Positions 42,992 through 52,600 of a DNA stretch of 62,293 nt are shown one piece after another; the first letter of the stretch is position 1; each line of letters begins with the position of its first letter. The notes under the pieces were generated by a model, which was not told where the DNA came from, searched no databases, and worked only from the letters and a program-made list of their open reading frames with translations. Origin of the DNA: a bacterium (GTDB taxonomy: Bacteria; Chloroflexota; Dormibacteria; Aeolococcales; Bog-877); contig JAJYPP010000013.1 of assembly GCA_021795235.1 (NCBI GenBank), positions 1-62,293 on the forward strand, given 5' to 3'. The position numbers and the translations under genes were made by a program.

Positions 42992-43533
42992 GGCAGCTGC
43001 TCCCTCCCAAGGGGGTTGGCCCGCCCGAGTCCCGGCATGGCGGCAATCTCCAACTGATCGGTGGGATCCAGGTCGAGAAGGAACTGCCGGCAGCGATCGC
43101 ACTCCTCCTCCTCACCGATAGCGGCGCTGGCCGCCATGAGCAGGTGCAGCGAGCGCAGGAAGCCCCGGTTGGTGGGCTCGCTCCAGCGCACCTGCCCAGT
43201 TCCACCCCAGCCGTGGCGGCGGAGGCGATCCAGCCCGCGGTGGTACCCCACCCGGCTGTAGGCGTAGGCGGCGACATAGTCGCCGCCCAGGTACGCCGCC
43301 TGGCCCAGCCGTGCCCAGCCATCCAGACAGCTCGGATGGGTGGCACACACGGCCTTCAGCGGTTCCGTCTGGGTCGAGTGCACAACACCGCCTCCTCCCA
43401 GAACTCCGGCCAACGCTTCCAAAGCGGCCTGCGGCTCCTCGGGAAGGACCGTCAGGTGCGCCTGGATCTGATGACCGTGGGCCGCGATCGGCACCCCCTG
43501 GAGAGGGCGGGGAGGGAAATAGTCAGAACTCAT
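42988..43533 (-). CDS. DUF3151 family protein
   Basis: 181 residues. The block HPSCLDGWARLGQAAYLGGD, AYAYSRVGYHRGLDRLRRHGW, VRWSEPTNRGFLRSLHLL and IGEEEECDRCRQFLLDLDP is the DUF3151 signature, a family known mainly from Actinomycetota. Function unknown; the helical repeats look TPR-like. AAGGAAG precedes ATG 43533 by 5 bp. It overlaps the DHH gene by 4 bp tail to tail. It is a useful lineage marker. Confidence 0.85.
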   Translation of the reverse strand: MSSDYFPPRPLQGVPIAAHGHQIQAHLTVLPEEPQAALEALAGVLGGGGVVHSTQTEPLKAVCATHPSCLDGWARLGQAAYLGGDYVAAYAYSRVGYHRGLDRLRRHGWGGTGQVRWSEPTNRGFLRSLHLLMAASAAIGEEEECDRCRQFLLDLDPTDQLEIAAMPGLGRANPLGREQLP

Positions 43534-43570
43534 CTTGCTTCCTTCAGCTGGTGCCGGCGGAGCCGCCGCA

Positions 43571-43647
43571 TGGTACCCCGTAGCGGATTCGAACCGCTGA
43601 TCTCCGCCTTGAGAGGGCGGTGTCCTGGGCCACTAGACGAACGGGGC
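43571..43647 (-). tRNA. tRNA-Glu (anticodon CTC)
   Basis: On the minus strand a 77-nt cloverleaf: acceptor GCCCCGT pairs with ACGGGGT (one G-U), a D-arm with GTCTAGTGG, anticodon stem CCGCC/GGCGG around loop CTCTCAA, T-arm GCGGTTCGAATCCGC, discriminator A and an encoded CCA. The anticodon CTC reads GAG. It stands 37 bp upstream of the DUF3151 gene in the same direction. Confidence 0.95.
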
Positions 43648-43716
43648 GTCGGGTCGCAGCGGATCCCGAGGGCGGCCATTCGCCAGTATAGGAGCGGGGA
43701 GCTCGGGCCAGAGCCG

Positions 43717-45543
43717 TCAGGGGGCGGCGAAGACCGCGAGTATCGCCTCCACCAAGGCGGCCTGGCTCTGCACCTGGGGATAGTTGCCGAGCAAAGTGGG
43801 TGGTGCGGGCAGAGCGACCTCGGACAGCTGCCCCGCCGGGCCGGCCAGGTCGACGATGGCGTGGAGGCGTGCCAGCGCAGCCGCACGCCTCCCCAAGCGG
43901 GACTCCGCGATCACGGCCCACAAGGAGGTGAAGAGGAAGGGCGCGCAGGGGGAGGGAAACCCGTCGCGCTCGGGGCGGTGCCGAGCCAGGAGTGGCCCCT
44001 CGCCGAGTTCCGCGCTGACCGCGTCCAAGGTGGCGGATGCTCGCTCAGACCCCGGGTCAAGGTAGCCGATCACATAGGCGGCCAGGGAGGACGAGTCCGC
44101 AGAACCATCGTCGAAGGCCATCTTCAACACCCCCCGGGCATCCGTCCCACTGGCCCGGATGGCGGTCGCAATCTGCTCCCTCTCCCGGCGCCAGCCCCAG
44201 CTGGCCTCTGCCGGGACGCGGCCTCGAGATGCCAGTTTGATACCCGCATCGAGGGCTGCCCACGCCAGGAGCTTGCTGTGCAGGTAGTGGCGGGGCGAGC
44301 CGCGGACCTCCCATATCCCGTGATCGGGCTGGCGCCAACTTGAGGCAGCTGCAGCGGCTAGCTCGGGGACCAAACCCAGCACTTCCGTGGGACACGCCCC
44401 GGCTGAATCCAGCGCCTCGATGAAACGCATGACCTCCCCCAGCGTGTCCACCTGGACCTGGCCGGCGGCGGCGTTGCCGATCCGAACCACGCCCCCCCCG
44501 TATCCGCTGAGGTGGAGCAGGAGGTGCTCCGGAGGGAGCTGGCCACCGTCGAGCCGGGCGACGGGAGCCTGGCCCCGCGAGACCAGCCGGCCCGCCAGGC
44601 CCAAGGCGAGCCGCCGCGCCTCGCCGGTCGCGCCGGCGTGAACGAGGGCCAGGCCCGCGTCGGCGCAGTCGCGCAGCCAGGCGTAGCGATAGTCCCAGGC
44701 CCGCTCACTGCCGGGCCATTGCGGAATGGAGGTCAGCGGCGAGGCGACCACCAGCCCCGAGGCACGGTCCTGGAGCCCTCGCAGAGTGAGCAGCGAGCGG
44801 ACCAAGGCGTCACGGGCCCAGCGCGGAGCCTGGCGAAGGACCGGGCCGAGTTCCGGCTTGGAGCCCAAGCCGGCGAGCCAGGCATCCGCTGCGGCGGTGG
44901 TCTGCGCCATCCGCGCTCGCACCGAGGCCACCGCTCCAGCGGGGTCGCGCGCCACCCTCAACGCCATCTCCGTTGGATCACCCGGCAGCCTGGATACCTC
45001 AAGCCAGACCAGGGCCCCGCCGGGGGGGATGGCTAGAGCAGCTCCTCCGGGATGGGACCGCAGCGGTTGCGAGGCCACCAGCAGCAGCGGTCCCCCGGGT
45101 CCATCGGGCGCGGTGGGGCCGGGCATCTCGGCCCTCCTGCCGGTGACCGCCCAGCCGCCACCGCCACCGGCCTCCGCGCTGCCCAGCTCGACCATCACCT
45201 CGGCCGCAGCCGGGCCATCGACCAAGAAGGCGAGAGCGCTGCGCCCCTCGCCGTCATCGACCAGGCCGCATGTGACCGTGACCGAATCCGACCACTCAAT
45301 CCGGACGAGGTTGGAGCCACCGGCCCAGCGCGCCCGGGGCCGGTGTCGCCCCAGAGGGAGCACGCCCACCGAGCCGCCGGCCGCCGCATCCAGCACTCCC
45401 GCCAGGCGCAGCTGGGAGTCGAAGGCCGGAGCGCACCAGAAGTTGCATACCCCCGAACTGGTCACCAGCGCCGCGGTCCGACCGTCAGCCAGGCAGAAGT
45501 GCTGGGACAGCGGGAGCGATGAGAGGGTGGGATCGGTCTCCAC
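43717..45543 (-). CDS. Glycoside hydrolase family 15 protein (glucoamylase/trehalase type)
   Basis: 608 residues from GTG 45543. The N-terminal beta domain (FWCAPAFDSQLRLAG) leads into the (alpha/alpha)6 barrel: WDYRYAWLRDCADAGLAL, VVRIGNAAAGQVQVDTLGEV, GIWEVRGSPRHYLHSKLLAW with the general acid Glu in WEV, and SEVALPAPPTLLGNYPQ with the general base Glu. Members hydrolyse terminal alpha-glucosidic bonds in starch, dextrins or trehalose inside the cell. The usual YEVDHLSGYRGS-like block is changed to PEHLLLHLSGYGG. The start is supported by TACCTT 7 nt upstream. Confidence 0.88.
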   Translation of the reverse strand: METDPTLSSLPLSQHFCLADGRTAALVTSSGVCNFWCAPAFDSQLRLAGVLDAAAGGSVGVLPLGRHRPRARWAGGSNLVRIEWSDSVTVTCGLVDDGEGRSALAFLVDGPAAAEVMVELGSAEAGGGGGWAVTGRRAEMPGPTAPDGPGGPLLLVASQPLRSHPGGAALAIPPGGALVWLEVSRLPGDPTEMALRVARDPAGAVASVRARMAQTTAAADAWLAGLGSKPELGPVLRQAPRWARDALVRSLLTLRGLQDRASGLVVASPLTSIPQWPGSERAWDYRYAWLRDCADAGLALVHAGATGEARRLALGLAGRLVSRGQAPVARLDGGQLPPEHLLLHLSGYGGGVVRIGNAAAGQVQVDTLGEVMRFIEALDSAGACPTEVLGLVPELAAAAASSWRQPDHGIWEVRGSPRHYLHSKLLAWAALDAGIKLASRGRVPAEASWGWRREREQIATAIRASGTDARGVLKMAFDDGSADSSSLAAYVIGYLDPGSERASATLDAVSAELGEGPLLARHRPERDGFPSPCAPFLFTSLWAVIAESRLGRRAAALARLHAIVDLAGPAGQLSEVALPAPPTLLGNYPQVQSQAALVEAILAVFAAP

Positions 45544-45556
45544 GCCCTCCAAGGTA
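45541..45556 (-). promoter_or_regulatory. Leaderless promoter of the GH15 gene
   Basis: On the minus strand TACCTT (45556-45551) lies 7 nt before GTG 45543. A GGAGG run falls in the gap but is too close to the start for normal ribosome binding. Confidence 0.45.
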
Positions 45557-45583
45557 CGGCCGGGAGGCGGGTGCGGGCCGGGC

Positions 45584-46786
45584 TCAGCCTGGTGTGGACT
45601 GGAGCAGATCGCCGATCTGGGCGATCTTGGTCGCCCACGCCGGGTCACTGGCGTAGTCAACGCTCATCCCGGCCGGGGTCGGGCCGTTGTAGAACTGCCC
45701 GGTGGCGATCGATCCCGGTTGGCCGGGATAGTTGGGCACCTGGTACCCGGGCGGGGTCAGGTAGTAGACCGACACGTACCAGGACACAAAGCTGATGCAC
45801 ACCTGGTCGCTGGGGAAGGTACTGCCATCACCGAGCGGGTTGATGTCATAGGCGTGGAACCCGAACAGGTTGTGCTTCTGGAGGTAGAGCGACGATGTTC
45901 CCCAACCCGTTTCCAGGACCGCGTCCGAGATCAGATAGATCGCGCTCACGTGGCTGGCCGCCTGGGCGTCCATGAAGTAGCCGGCGTCGGCCTCCAACGG
46001 GGTCCCCTGAAGGAACTGCTGGACCTGCGCGAGCGTGATCCCACTCGGCTGGGTGAGGTTGGTGCTAACCGAGAAGATGCCCTGCGACGGCGCTGGATTG
46101 GTGGCTGGCGGCGGCGTGGTCGAGGTGGCAACCGGCGTGGGCTGGGCAGTCGGGGCCGGCGTCGGCGTCGGCGTGGGTGTGGGTGTGGGTGTGGGTGTGG
46201 CCGAGGTCGTCGCCGGCGTGCTCTGGGGACTGTGCTTGGGAGCGGCAGTGGCCGGCGGGGGCGACGGGTGGGCAGCCTCGAACGCAGCCACTATCTGCTC
46301 GGCCTGGAGCCGCTTCTCGGTCCCCACGGCCTTGGCCCGCTCTGCCAGCAGGCGCTGCTGACTCCGGCGCTCGGCCCGCATGTCGGCGGCCAGGGAGTTC
46401 ACTGCGGTCTTTTCGGCAGCGGTGATCCTGGAGAGCGTGATCTGGGTGTCCAGCGCCTGGCTCAGGGACCCACTGGCGAAGACCTCGACGATCCCACTTG
46501 GGGATCCCGTGTACTCGGCGGAGATCAGCGACGCCAGCTGTGAGCGCGCCCGCTCGATCTCGGACCGCTCGACCGCGAGCTGCTTCCTGGCGGTCTGCAC
46601 CTGGTTCATCAGGAAGAGCTCCTTCGCCTTGGCCGCGTGGACCATTTGGTTCAGCTTGGCCAGCGGCGAGACGGCGGGCCGGGCGGCAGCTGGGGCCGAG
46701 TTGGCCAGGGCCGAGCTGAGCCCGGTCGCCCCAAGCAGTCCCATCGCGGCCACCAGGCTGGCGACCAGGGCGAGCGCAGGCGTCAT
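45584..46786 (-). CDS. Secreted coiled-coil glucosaminidase
   Basis: 400 residues from ATG 46786 (AGGAAG 4 bp upstream; the frame opens at GTG 46807). Signal segment, coiled coil to about residue 165, then a Pro/Thr-rich linker containing seven TP repeats, and a C-terminal glucosaminidase domain. AIYLISDAVLETGWGTSSLYLQKHNLFGF (in parts) carries the catalytic Glu and the KHNLFG motif of endo-beta-N-acetylglucosaminidases, which cut glycan chains in the wall. It is the fourth wall hydrolase of the window and the third with a coiled-coil N-terminus. Confidence 0.85.
   Translation of the reverse strand: MTPALALVASLVAAMGLLGATGLSSALANSAPAAARPAVSPLAKLNQMVHAAKAKELFLMNQVQTARKQLAVERSEIERARSQLASLISAEYTGSPSGIVEVFASGSLSQALDTQITLSRITAAEKTAVNSLAADMRAERRSQQRLLAERAKAVGTEKRLQAEQIVAAFEAAHPSPPPATAAPKHSPQSTPATTSATPTPTPTPTPTPTPAPTAQPTPVATSTTPPPATNPAPSQGIFSVSTNLTQPSGITLAQVQQFLQGTPLEADAGYFMDAQAASHVSAIYLISDAVLETGWGTSSLYLQKHNLFGFHAYDINPLGDGSTFPSDQVCISFVSWYVSVYYLTPPGYQVPNYPGQPGSIATGQFYNGPTPAGMSVDYASDPAWATKIAQIGDLLQSTPG
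46158..46199. repeat. Seven-unit hexamer repeat coding for Thr-Pro
   Basis: Plus-strand units GGCGTC x2, GGCGTG, then GGTGTG x4. They encode the TP run in the glucosaminidase linker. Unit length is a multiple of three, so copy changes would alter linker length only. Confidence 0.85.
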
Positions 46787-46864
46787 CAGCTTCCTGTTGC
46801 CTTCCACGAGAGCCCATTCTTGGAGCCGGACCCGGTTCGGCAGCCCCTCGTCGCAGCACCGATA

Positions 46865-46892
46865 CCGGGCCGCGACTTCAGTCGCAGCCCGG
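46865..46892 (-). terminator. Strong hairpin between the pseudokinase and glucosaminidase genes
   Basis: Two 13-nt arms pair with one G-U across a GA centre, 8 bp past the pseudokinase stop on the minus strand. It lacks a T run. It probably ends or attenuates transcription from the pseudokinase gene. Confidence 0.5.
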
Positions 46893-46900
46893 TCGCACCG

Positions 46901-48487
46901 CTATCCGGAACAGGCGGCCCCAGGCGGTGTGATCAGGATGGGAGAGGAGGAGGCCGAGTTCGGAGCTCCGACCAGCGCCACCAGGCCGACCGGCGTCGAG
47001 CTGGGCACATTCACCTGGGCTTGCGCCTCGATGTAGGTGTAGCTGGCCGGAGCGGATATCTGCCCAGAGGCCACCTGGCTAACCGAGCCGCTACAGCGAT
47101 TCACCAAGACCAAGCGCCAGTCGACCGCTTCCGCCGGGTGCGCCCCCAAGCCCGCCCTGATCGCGAAAGCACAGGAGCCGTGGCCACTGGAGGGACAGCC
47201 GGCGGTGAGCTGCACGTCGTTGATGGGCGGGTTGCTGGCCGGCCCCAGCACGGGCATCTCCCGCAGCGTGGAGGCGGTTGGTGAGGGGCTCGGAAGTGGC
47301 GTCGCCGTGGGAGTGGGCGAGGGACTGGGGGCCGCCGGCGTGGAGGCGGAGCTGCTCGGAGTCGGCCGGGAGCTCCGTGACCCGCCCGCAGCCGGATGCT
47401 CCGGGCCGCCGCGACCTGCCAACGCCAAGGTAGTTCCCGCGCCCACGAGAACCAGGAGCAAGATGGTGCCGGCCGCCAGCCAGCCCCGGCGGCGAGGGCC
47501 CGCGGGAAGCCGGGAGCGGACCCCAGGGCCAGCCGGACCGGGGCGGGCGGAGTTCGGCTCAGGAGATGATGTCTCAGTCGCCCGCCCTGAACCCCCAGCG
47601 TCGAGGCCGGCAGAGCCGGAGGCCGCAGTTGACACAGTGGCGCGCCGGCCACCGCTCTGGGAGAAGTCAGCTCCTGGCTCCGACCGGCCCGCAGCGGTTC
47701 CGGAGGCGGCCAGAGCGGGCGCGGCGGCCAGCCCCGGCACCGGGTGGCCAGCGCGCGTCTGCTGCTGCCCCAACCTCCCGGCCAGAGCCTGGAGCTGCCG
47801 CCGCACCCGGACCTTGCCGGAGGCCCCGAGCGGGCCCGCGAGGGCGCGGCGCCAGCGGGTCACAATTTGCGCGGCCGAGAGCTGGCCCAAGTCGGCGGCA
47901 CCGGCCAGGTCGAGCAACCGGTCCCGCACCGGGGCGGCGACTGCGCGCCGACTGGGCGGCGACGCGCCCTCGAGCAGCGACCGGACCAGCGCGGCGGCGG
48001 CCGCCAGGTCCGATGGCCCATCGGGCCGGACCGGACGGGGATCGGGTGCCGCCAGGCGGACCCTGCCGTCGTCGCCGCTGAGGTGGACGGTGTCGGAGGT
48101 GATGTCGCCGTGGGAGGCCTGGCCGGCCTCCAGCCCCGCCACTGCGGCGAACAACCCCTCACCCACCACGCTCGCCTGCTCCCAGGTGAAGGGCACCACC
48201 CGCTGCAGGGTCCGCAGGGAGACTCCGTGGGACGCCTCCTCGGCCACCACCAGACGGCGCCCGTCGAGCAGAGCCGCGAGGGGTCGCAGCAGGTTGCCAC
48301 CCCTGACAGTGGCCAGGCGGGTCAGGCGCTCCAGGGCTGCCTGGGGCTCGTCAGCCGCATGGAGCGGGACGGCCCTCACCCATACCACAAGCCCATCAGG
48401 CAGCCGGACCGCCGTGGGATTGACGGTGAGATGGAGGTGGTCCGGAATCTCCAGAGGTGGGCCGCGGTGAAACGAGATTAGCTCCAA
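46901..48487 (-). CDS. Membrane pseudokinase with Pro/Ser-rich linker and external domain
   Basis: 528 residues from TTG 48487. Residues 30-215 resemble a degenerate Ser/Thr kinase: the beta3 motif reads WVRAV (no ATP-binding Lys), the catalytic loop is HGDITSDTVHL (His126, Asp128) and DFG is replaced by AAPDP, so catalysis is unlikely. A long disordered stretch follows, one membrane helix at about 333-353, an S/P/T-rich tether, and a C-terminal external domain with two cysteines near its ends. It is divergent from mreB with 65 bp between starts. By analogy with pseudokinases that scaffold wall synthesis in actinobacteria, it may link outside signals to the elongation machinery. That role is inference. 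Confidence 0.7.
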   Translation of the reverse strand: MELISFHRGPPLEIPDHLHLTVNPTAVRLPDGLVVWVRAVPLHAADEPQAALERLTRLATVRGGNLLRPLAALLDGRRLVVAEEASHGVSLRTLQRVVPFTWEQASVVGEGLFAAVAGLEAGQASHGDITSDTVHLSGDDGRVRLAAPDPRPVRPDGPSDLAAAAALVRSLLEGASPPSRRAVAAPVRDRLLDLAGAADLGQLSAAQIVTRWRRALAGPLGASGKVRVRRQLQALAGRLGQQQTRAGHPVPGLAAAPALAASGTAAGRSEPGADFSQSGGRRATVSTAASGSAGLDAGGSGRATETSSPEPNSARPGPAGPGVRSRLPAGPRRRGWLAAGTILLLVLVGAGTTLALAGRGGPEHPAAGGSRSSRPTPSSSASTPAAPSPSPTPTATPLPSPSPTASTLREMPVLGPASNPPINDVQLTAGCPSSGHGSCAFAIRAGLGAHPAEAVDWRLVLVNRCSGSVSQVASGQISAPASYTYIEAQAQVNVPSSTPVGLVALVGAPNSASSSPILITPPGAACSG

Positions 48488-48552
48488 GTTCGTTCCCAGC
48501 TCGCGGGGGGCGTAGTGTTCGCAGAGCCGTCCCAGCGACGGCAGTTCGTCAG

Positions 48553-49587
48553 GTGGTGAAAGTGGGACTGCTCTCGGCCGAGTTTGGCATAGACCTCGGG
48601 ACCGCCAACACAGTTGTGTGCCGCAGCGACGGCACTGTCTTGCTCAACGAGCCCTCGGTCATGCTGGTTTCCCTGGGCCCCGACGGGACCAAGAAGCCGA
48701 TCCTGATCGGCCACCAGGCTCGCGAGCTCACCGGCCGAACCCCGGTCGGCATGACCACGGTCCGGCCCATCCGCGACGGAGTGGTATCGGACCTCCAATC
48801 GGCCAAGGGCTTCATCGTGGCGGTGATCCACCAGGTGACCCGCCGGCCCTGGGAGCGCTTCCGGCCCCGCGCCATCTGCGGGGTTCCGGCGGGGGCGACC
48901 GCCCTGGAGCGGCAGGCGCTGATCGAGGCGCTGGAGGAAGGTGGCATCGGCCGCGCCGATCTCATCCCCGAGCCGGTCGCCGGCGCGATCGGATGTGGGA
49001 TCGACCCCCTGGAGCCCCGGGCGCACATGGTGGTCGACGTCGGCGGCGGCACCGCCGAGGTCACCGCGATCTGCTTCGGCGGGATCCTGGCGGCGAGTTC
49101 CTGCCGGGTCGCCGGTGACGAGATGACGGCCGCGCTCAACCAGTACCTGCGCCAGGAACATCACCTCATCGTCGGCGAGCTGACCGCCGAGGACATCAAG
49201 ATTAGGTTGCGCACCGCGGGCAACGGCTCCGGCCCGATCGTGGTGGAGGGCAGGGATGTCTTCAGCGGCAAGCCGCGGATGCAGACCCTCGATCCTGACG
49301 AGGCCACCCTGGCGCTCCGGCCGACGGTCGACGGCATCGTGGACGCGCTCTCGTTCGTGCTCGATCAGCTTCCCCCCCAGGCGGTGGGGGACATCATGCA
49401 GACCGGGGTGCTGGCCTTCGGTGGGGGATCCCTGCTGGAAGGGTTTCAGGGTCACCTGGAGGATGCTCTCGGATTCTCGGTGAGCATGGCGGAGCGGCCC
49501 CTTACCTGTGTCGCCGAGGGGGCGGCCAAGGCGCTCATATCGCCCAGGGTTGTCGACGCTTTCAAGGGCGCTCCACCGCAGTTCTGA
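48553..49587 (+). CDS. mreB: Rod-shape protein MreB
   Basis: 344 residues from GTG 48553 (or 48556). Actin-fold ATPase that forms membrane-bound filaments guiding lateral wall synthesis. FGIDLGTANTVV (phosphate 1), RPIRDGVVSD, the ICGVPAGAT strand, EPVAGAIG, VVDVGGGTAEVT (phosphate 2) and FGGGSLLEG (adenosine motif) match MreB. A TAGTGT element at 48513 would give a leader of about 30 nt. mreC and mreD are not downstream; instead a SEDS-PBP fusion gene is convergent 15 bp away. Confidence 0.92.
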   Translation: MVKVGLLSAEFGIDLGTANTVVCRSDGTVLLNEPSVMLVSLGPDGTKKPILIGHQARELTGRTPVGMTTVRPIRDGVVSDLQSAKGFIVAVIHQVTRRPWERFRPRAICGVPAGATALERQALIEALEEGGIGRADLIPEPVAGAIGCGIDPLEPRAHMVVDVGGGTAEVTAICFGGILAASSCRVAGDEMTAALNQYLRQEHHLIVGELTAEDIKIRLRTAGNGSGPIVVEGRDVFSGKPRMQTLDPDEATLALRPTVDGIVDALSFVLDQLPPQAVGDIMQTGVLAFGGGSLLEGFQGHLEDALGFSVSMAERPLTCVAEGAAKALISPRVVDAFKGAPPQF

Positions 49588-49602
49588 GCCCACCGCCACT
49601 CA

Positions 49603-52600
49603 TCAGCTGGAGCCGGGCTGACTGCTCAGCCGGGCAACCCCGTCGGCCGGGCCAGCCGCGGGTAGCGCTCGCAGCCCTGACCTCCCGCCCTGGGCCCCGA
49701 ACCGCCGCGTGGAAGCCGCTACGGAGCGCGTGGTGGCGGTCGCCGAACGGCCTGCAGGCACCGCGGTGGCGGCCGGGGCGGGGGAGGCGCCGGCAGCCGG
49801 GACCCCAGTGGCAGTTGAGACGCTCGCCATGATCTGGGCCCGATTGGCGAAGAAGTACTTCAGGATCTGCCTGACCGCCGGCTGGTCCGTGTAGTAGCCC
49901 TGACCCCCGCCGCGGACCACCATGCTCACCACCACCTGGGGGTTGGACATCGGCGCCATCGCCGTGAACCAGGCGTCGGGACCCCCATGGGGAGCGGATG
50001 GGTCCTGGGCGGTCCCGGTCTTGCCGCCAGCGTCCAGATGCAGGCCGCTCAGCATGCTGGCCGTACCACCGGTGACAGCCAGGCGCAGGCCCGCCCGCAC
50101 CGGGCCGAGCTCGGAGGCCCAGGGCAGGCGCTTGGGAGCCGGCTCAGAGATCGGCCGGAGAGCTGCGGCCGACCCGTTGCTCTGGGACATCCCGATGTGG
50201 GGAACCACCGTGGTGCCGGTGCCGACCTCGGAGGTCCAGACCGCGTCCTGGATCGGGGTGGCCGTCACGTATCCCTGCCCTATTCCCAGGATCACCGTCG
50301 ACCCCGGGTACCAGGTCTCGCCCAGCTTGGCGACCGAGGTCGGGGTGCCCAGGTAGCCGGGGGCCTCGCCGGGCAGGTCGATGCCAGTCGTCCTGCCCAC
50401 ACCCATGATGTGACCGGTGGAGATGATGTTCTGCGCGCCCAGTGCCGCCGCCAGCTTGTAGAAGTACACGTCGTTGGACCAGGCGATCGCCTGGGGCAGA
50501 TCCTGCGGGGGCAGGGTCATCCAGTTGTGGTAGGTGTGGCCGTCGTAGGTGAAGGTGTAGCCGGTGGGGATGATCTGACCGGGGGGGATGGCGTGGTGGT
50601 AGACATCCGCCGAGGAGACCACCAGCTTGAAGTTCGAGCCGGGCGGCATCGCGGTCTGAGTGGCGTGCTCCAGAAGTGGGCTGCCGGGCTGCGACAGCAG
50701 CGCCTCGATCGCGGGGCTGTTGCGAGGGGCCTCGAAGATGTTGTTGTTGTAGGCGGGCCAGCTGGCCATGGCCAGCACCTGCCCGTTCTGGGGATCCATC
50801 ACCACCACCGCCCCCTGGTCGCCCCGCTGCGAGCCGGGGTATGCGCCGGAGATCGCCTTCTGCAGGAGCTTGGTGGCGAGCTGCTGCAACCCCAGGTCCA
50901 GGCCGGTCACCAGGGTGCCGCCGTTGACCGCGGGAATGGTCCTGCCCCAGGCCGCCGGCACTCCCTGGGAGTTGACCAGGATCGCCTGGGACCCATAGTG
51001 GCCCCGCAGCAGGGAGTCGTACTGTTCCTCCAGGCCGGCCTGGCCCAGGGTGGCCCCACTGGGAAGCAGCCCGAGCTGCCTCACCTGCTGCGGGGTCTCC
51101 GGTCCGGTGTAGCCGAGGATGGGGCCGAGCAAGGACCCGTAGGGATAGGTGCGGCCGAGGGCGGGCTCAACGATCACCCCGGGAATCTTGGCGGACTGAA
51201 GAACCGTGGCCCTGACCATGGGCAGTTGCTGGGCCAGGGTGACGGTGAAGCCTCCGTGGGTGGGTTGGCCCATCTCCTTACGCAGCTGCTGGGGCGTCTG
51301 CCCCAGCAGGCGGGCCAGTTCGACATCAAGGTGAGCTGGCACCAGCTGCGGCACCGCCACCACCTGGTCCGCGGCTGGATCGGCCGCCAGCACCTGCCCG
51401 TGGCGGTCCTCGATGACTCCTCGCTCCGGGGTCAGCGGGATCCACCTGGTCACCTCGGTGAGGGCGTCCTGGCGAAGCTGAGCCCCTTGGAGCACCTGGA
51501 GCCGGTAGGCGTAGCCCCCCAGCAGCAGCAGGCACAGGGCCAGCACCCCGGCCACGCTGCGCACCAGCCGGGGGCGGCTGCGCAGCCGCACCGGGATCCT
51601 CCATAGAGGATGCCGCTCGGCGTCGAGGCGGCCCGCCAGGATGAATCCAAAGGCCGCCATATGGGCGACGGTCACCGTTCCGCCGTAGGCGAGAAAGGGG
51701 ATCGGGACTCCAGCCAATGGGAGCAGTCCGAGGTTGCCCGCGACTGAGAGCACGACCTCACCGCCCACCAGGACCGCCATCACGCCGGCGACCAGGGAGG
51801 CCTGAGGGGTTCGGGAGTGGGTGGCGGCGACCACCAGGCGCCAGACCAGCACCAGGACCGCCAGGATGGCGATGCCGCCGGTCACCAACCCGAACTGCTC
51901 GACCAGGCTGGAGAAGGCAAGGTCCGTCTCGCGCGCGGGTAGGTAGGACGCCAAGAGCTGACTTATGGAGGAGTGTCCCCCGCCGAGCAGTCCGCCGGAG
52001 GCGATGGCTATGTGCGCTTGAAGCATGGTGAATCCGCCCGAGGAGCCGTTGGCCCCCCCGCTCAGGAAGCTGTGGAGGCGAGCAAGTTGGTAGGGGCGCA
52101 GCAGTCGCAGTCCGATCGGCAGGAACAGCAGCCCCGCCAGGAGCAGACCGCCCAGCACCTTGAGGCGCACCCGGCCCAGCAGCATCGCCGCCGCGACTAT
52201 CAGGCAGAGCAGGGCAGAGGTGCTGAGATCCGGCTCCAGCAAGGTCAGGGCGATGGGGGGCACCGCCAACCCCAGGGTCAGGCCGACGCGCTTGCGCTCC
52301 CGCCACTCCCGGTGCGACATGACCTCGGCCAGCAGCAGGATCAGGCCCAGCTCGGCCAGCTCGGACGGCTGGATCAGGATCCCGATGTGGATCCAGCGCT
52401 TGGCCCCGTAGGCGTCGACCCCATGGACGGCTACCCCCAGCAGGAGCAGCACCGATCCGGCGTAGGCCAGGCGACCGAGCCAGTTCCACCAGCGGCTGGG
52501 AGTCCTCCAGGCCCAGACCAGCACCCCGAGCCCCAGCACCACGGTCAAGCCCTGATGGACCGCCAGGGACCGGTCGCCGACCGCCACCAGATTCATGATC

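Noticed and set aside
44726-46543. 605-codon plus-strand frame opposite GH15 and the glucosaminidase
   Set aside because: It runs across two well-supported minus-strand genes and its translation is Ser/Arg/Pro-rich without domains.
49987-51606. 539-codon plus-strand frame opposite the PBP half of the fusion
   Set aside because: Shadow of the transpeptidase domain. The minus-strand protein has all catalytic motifs, while this one has none.
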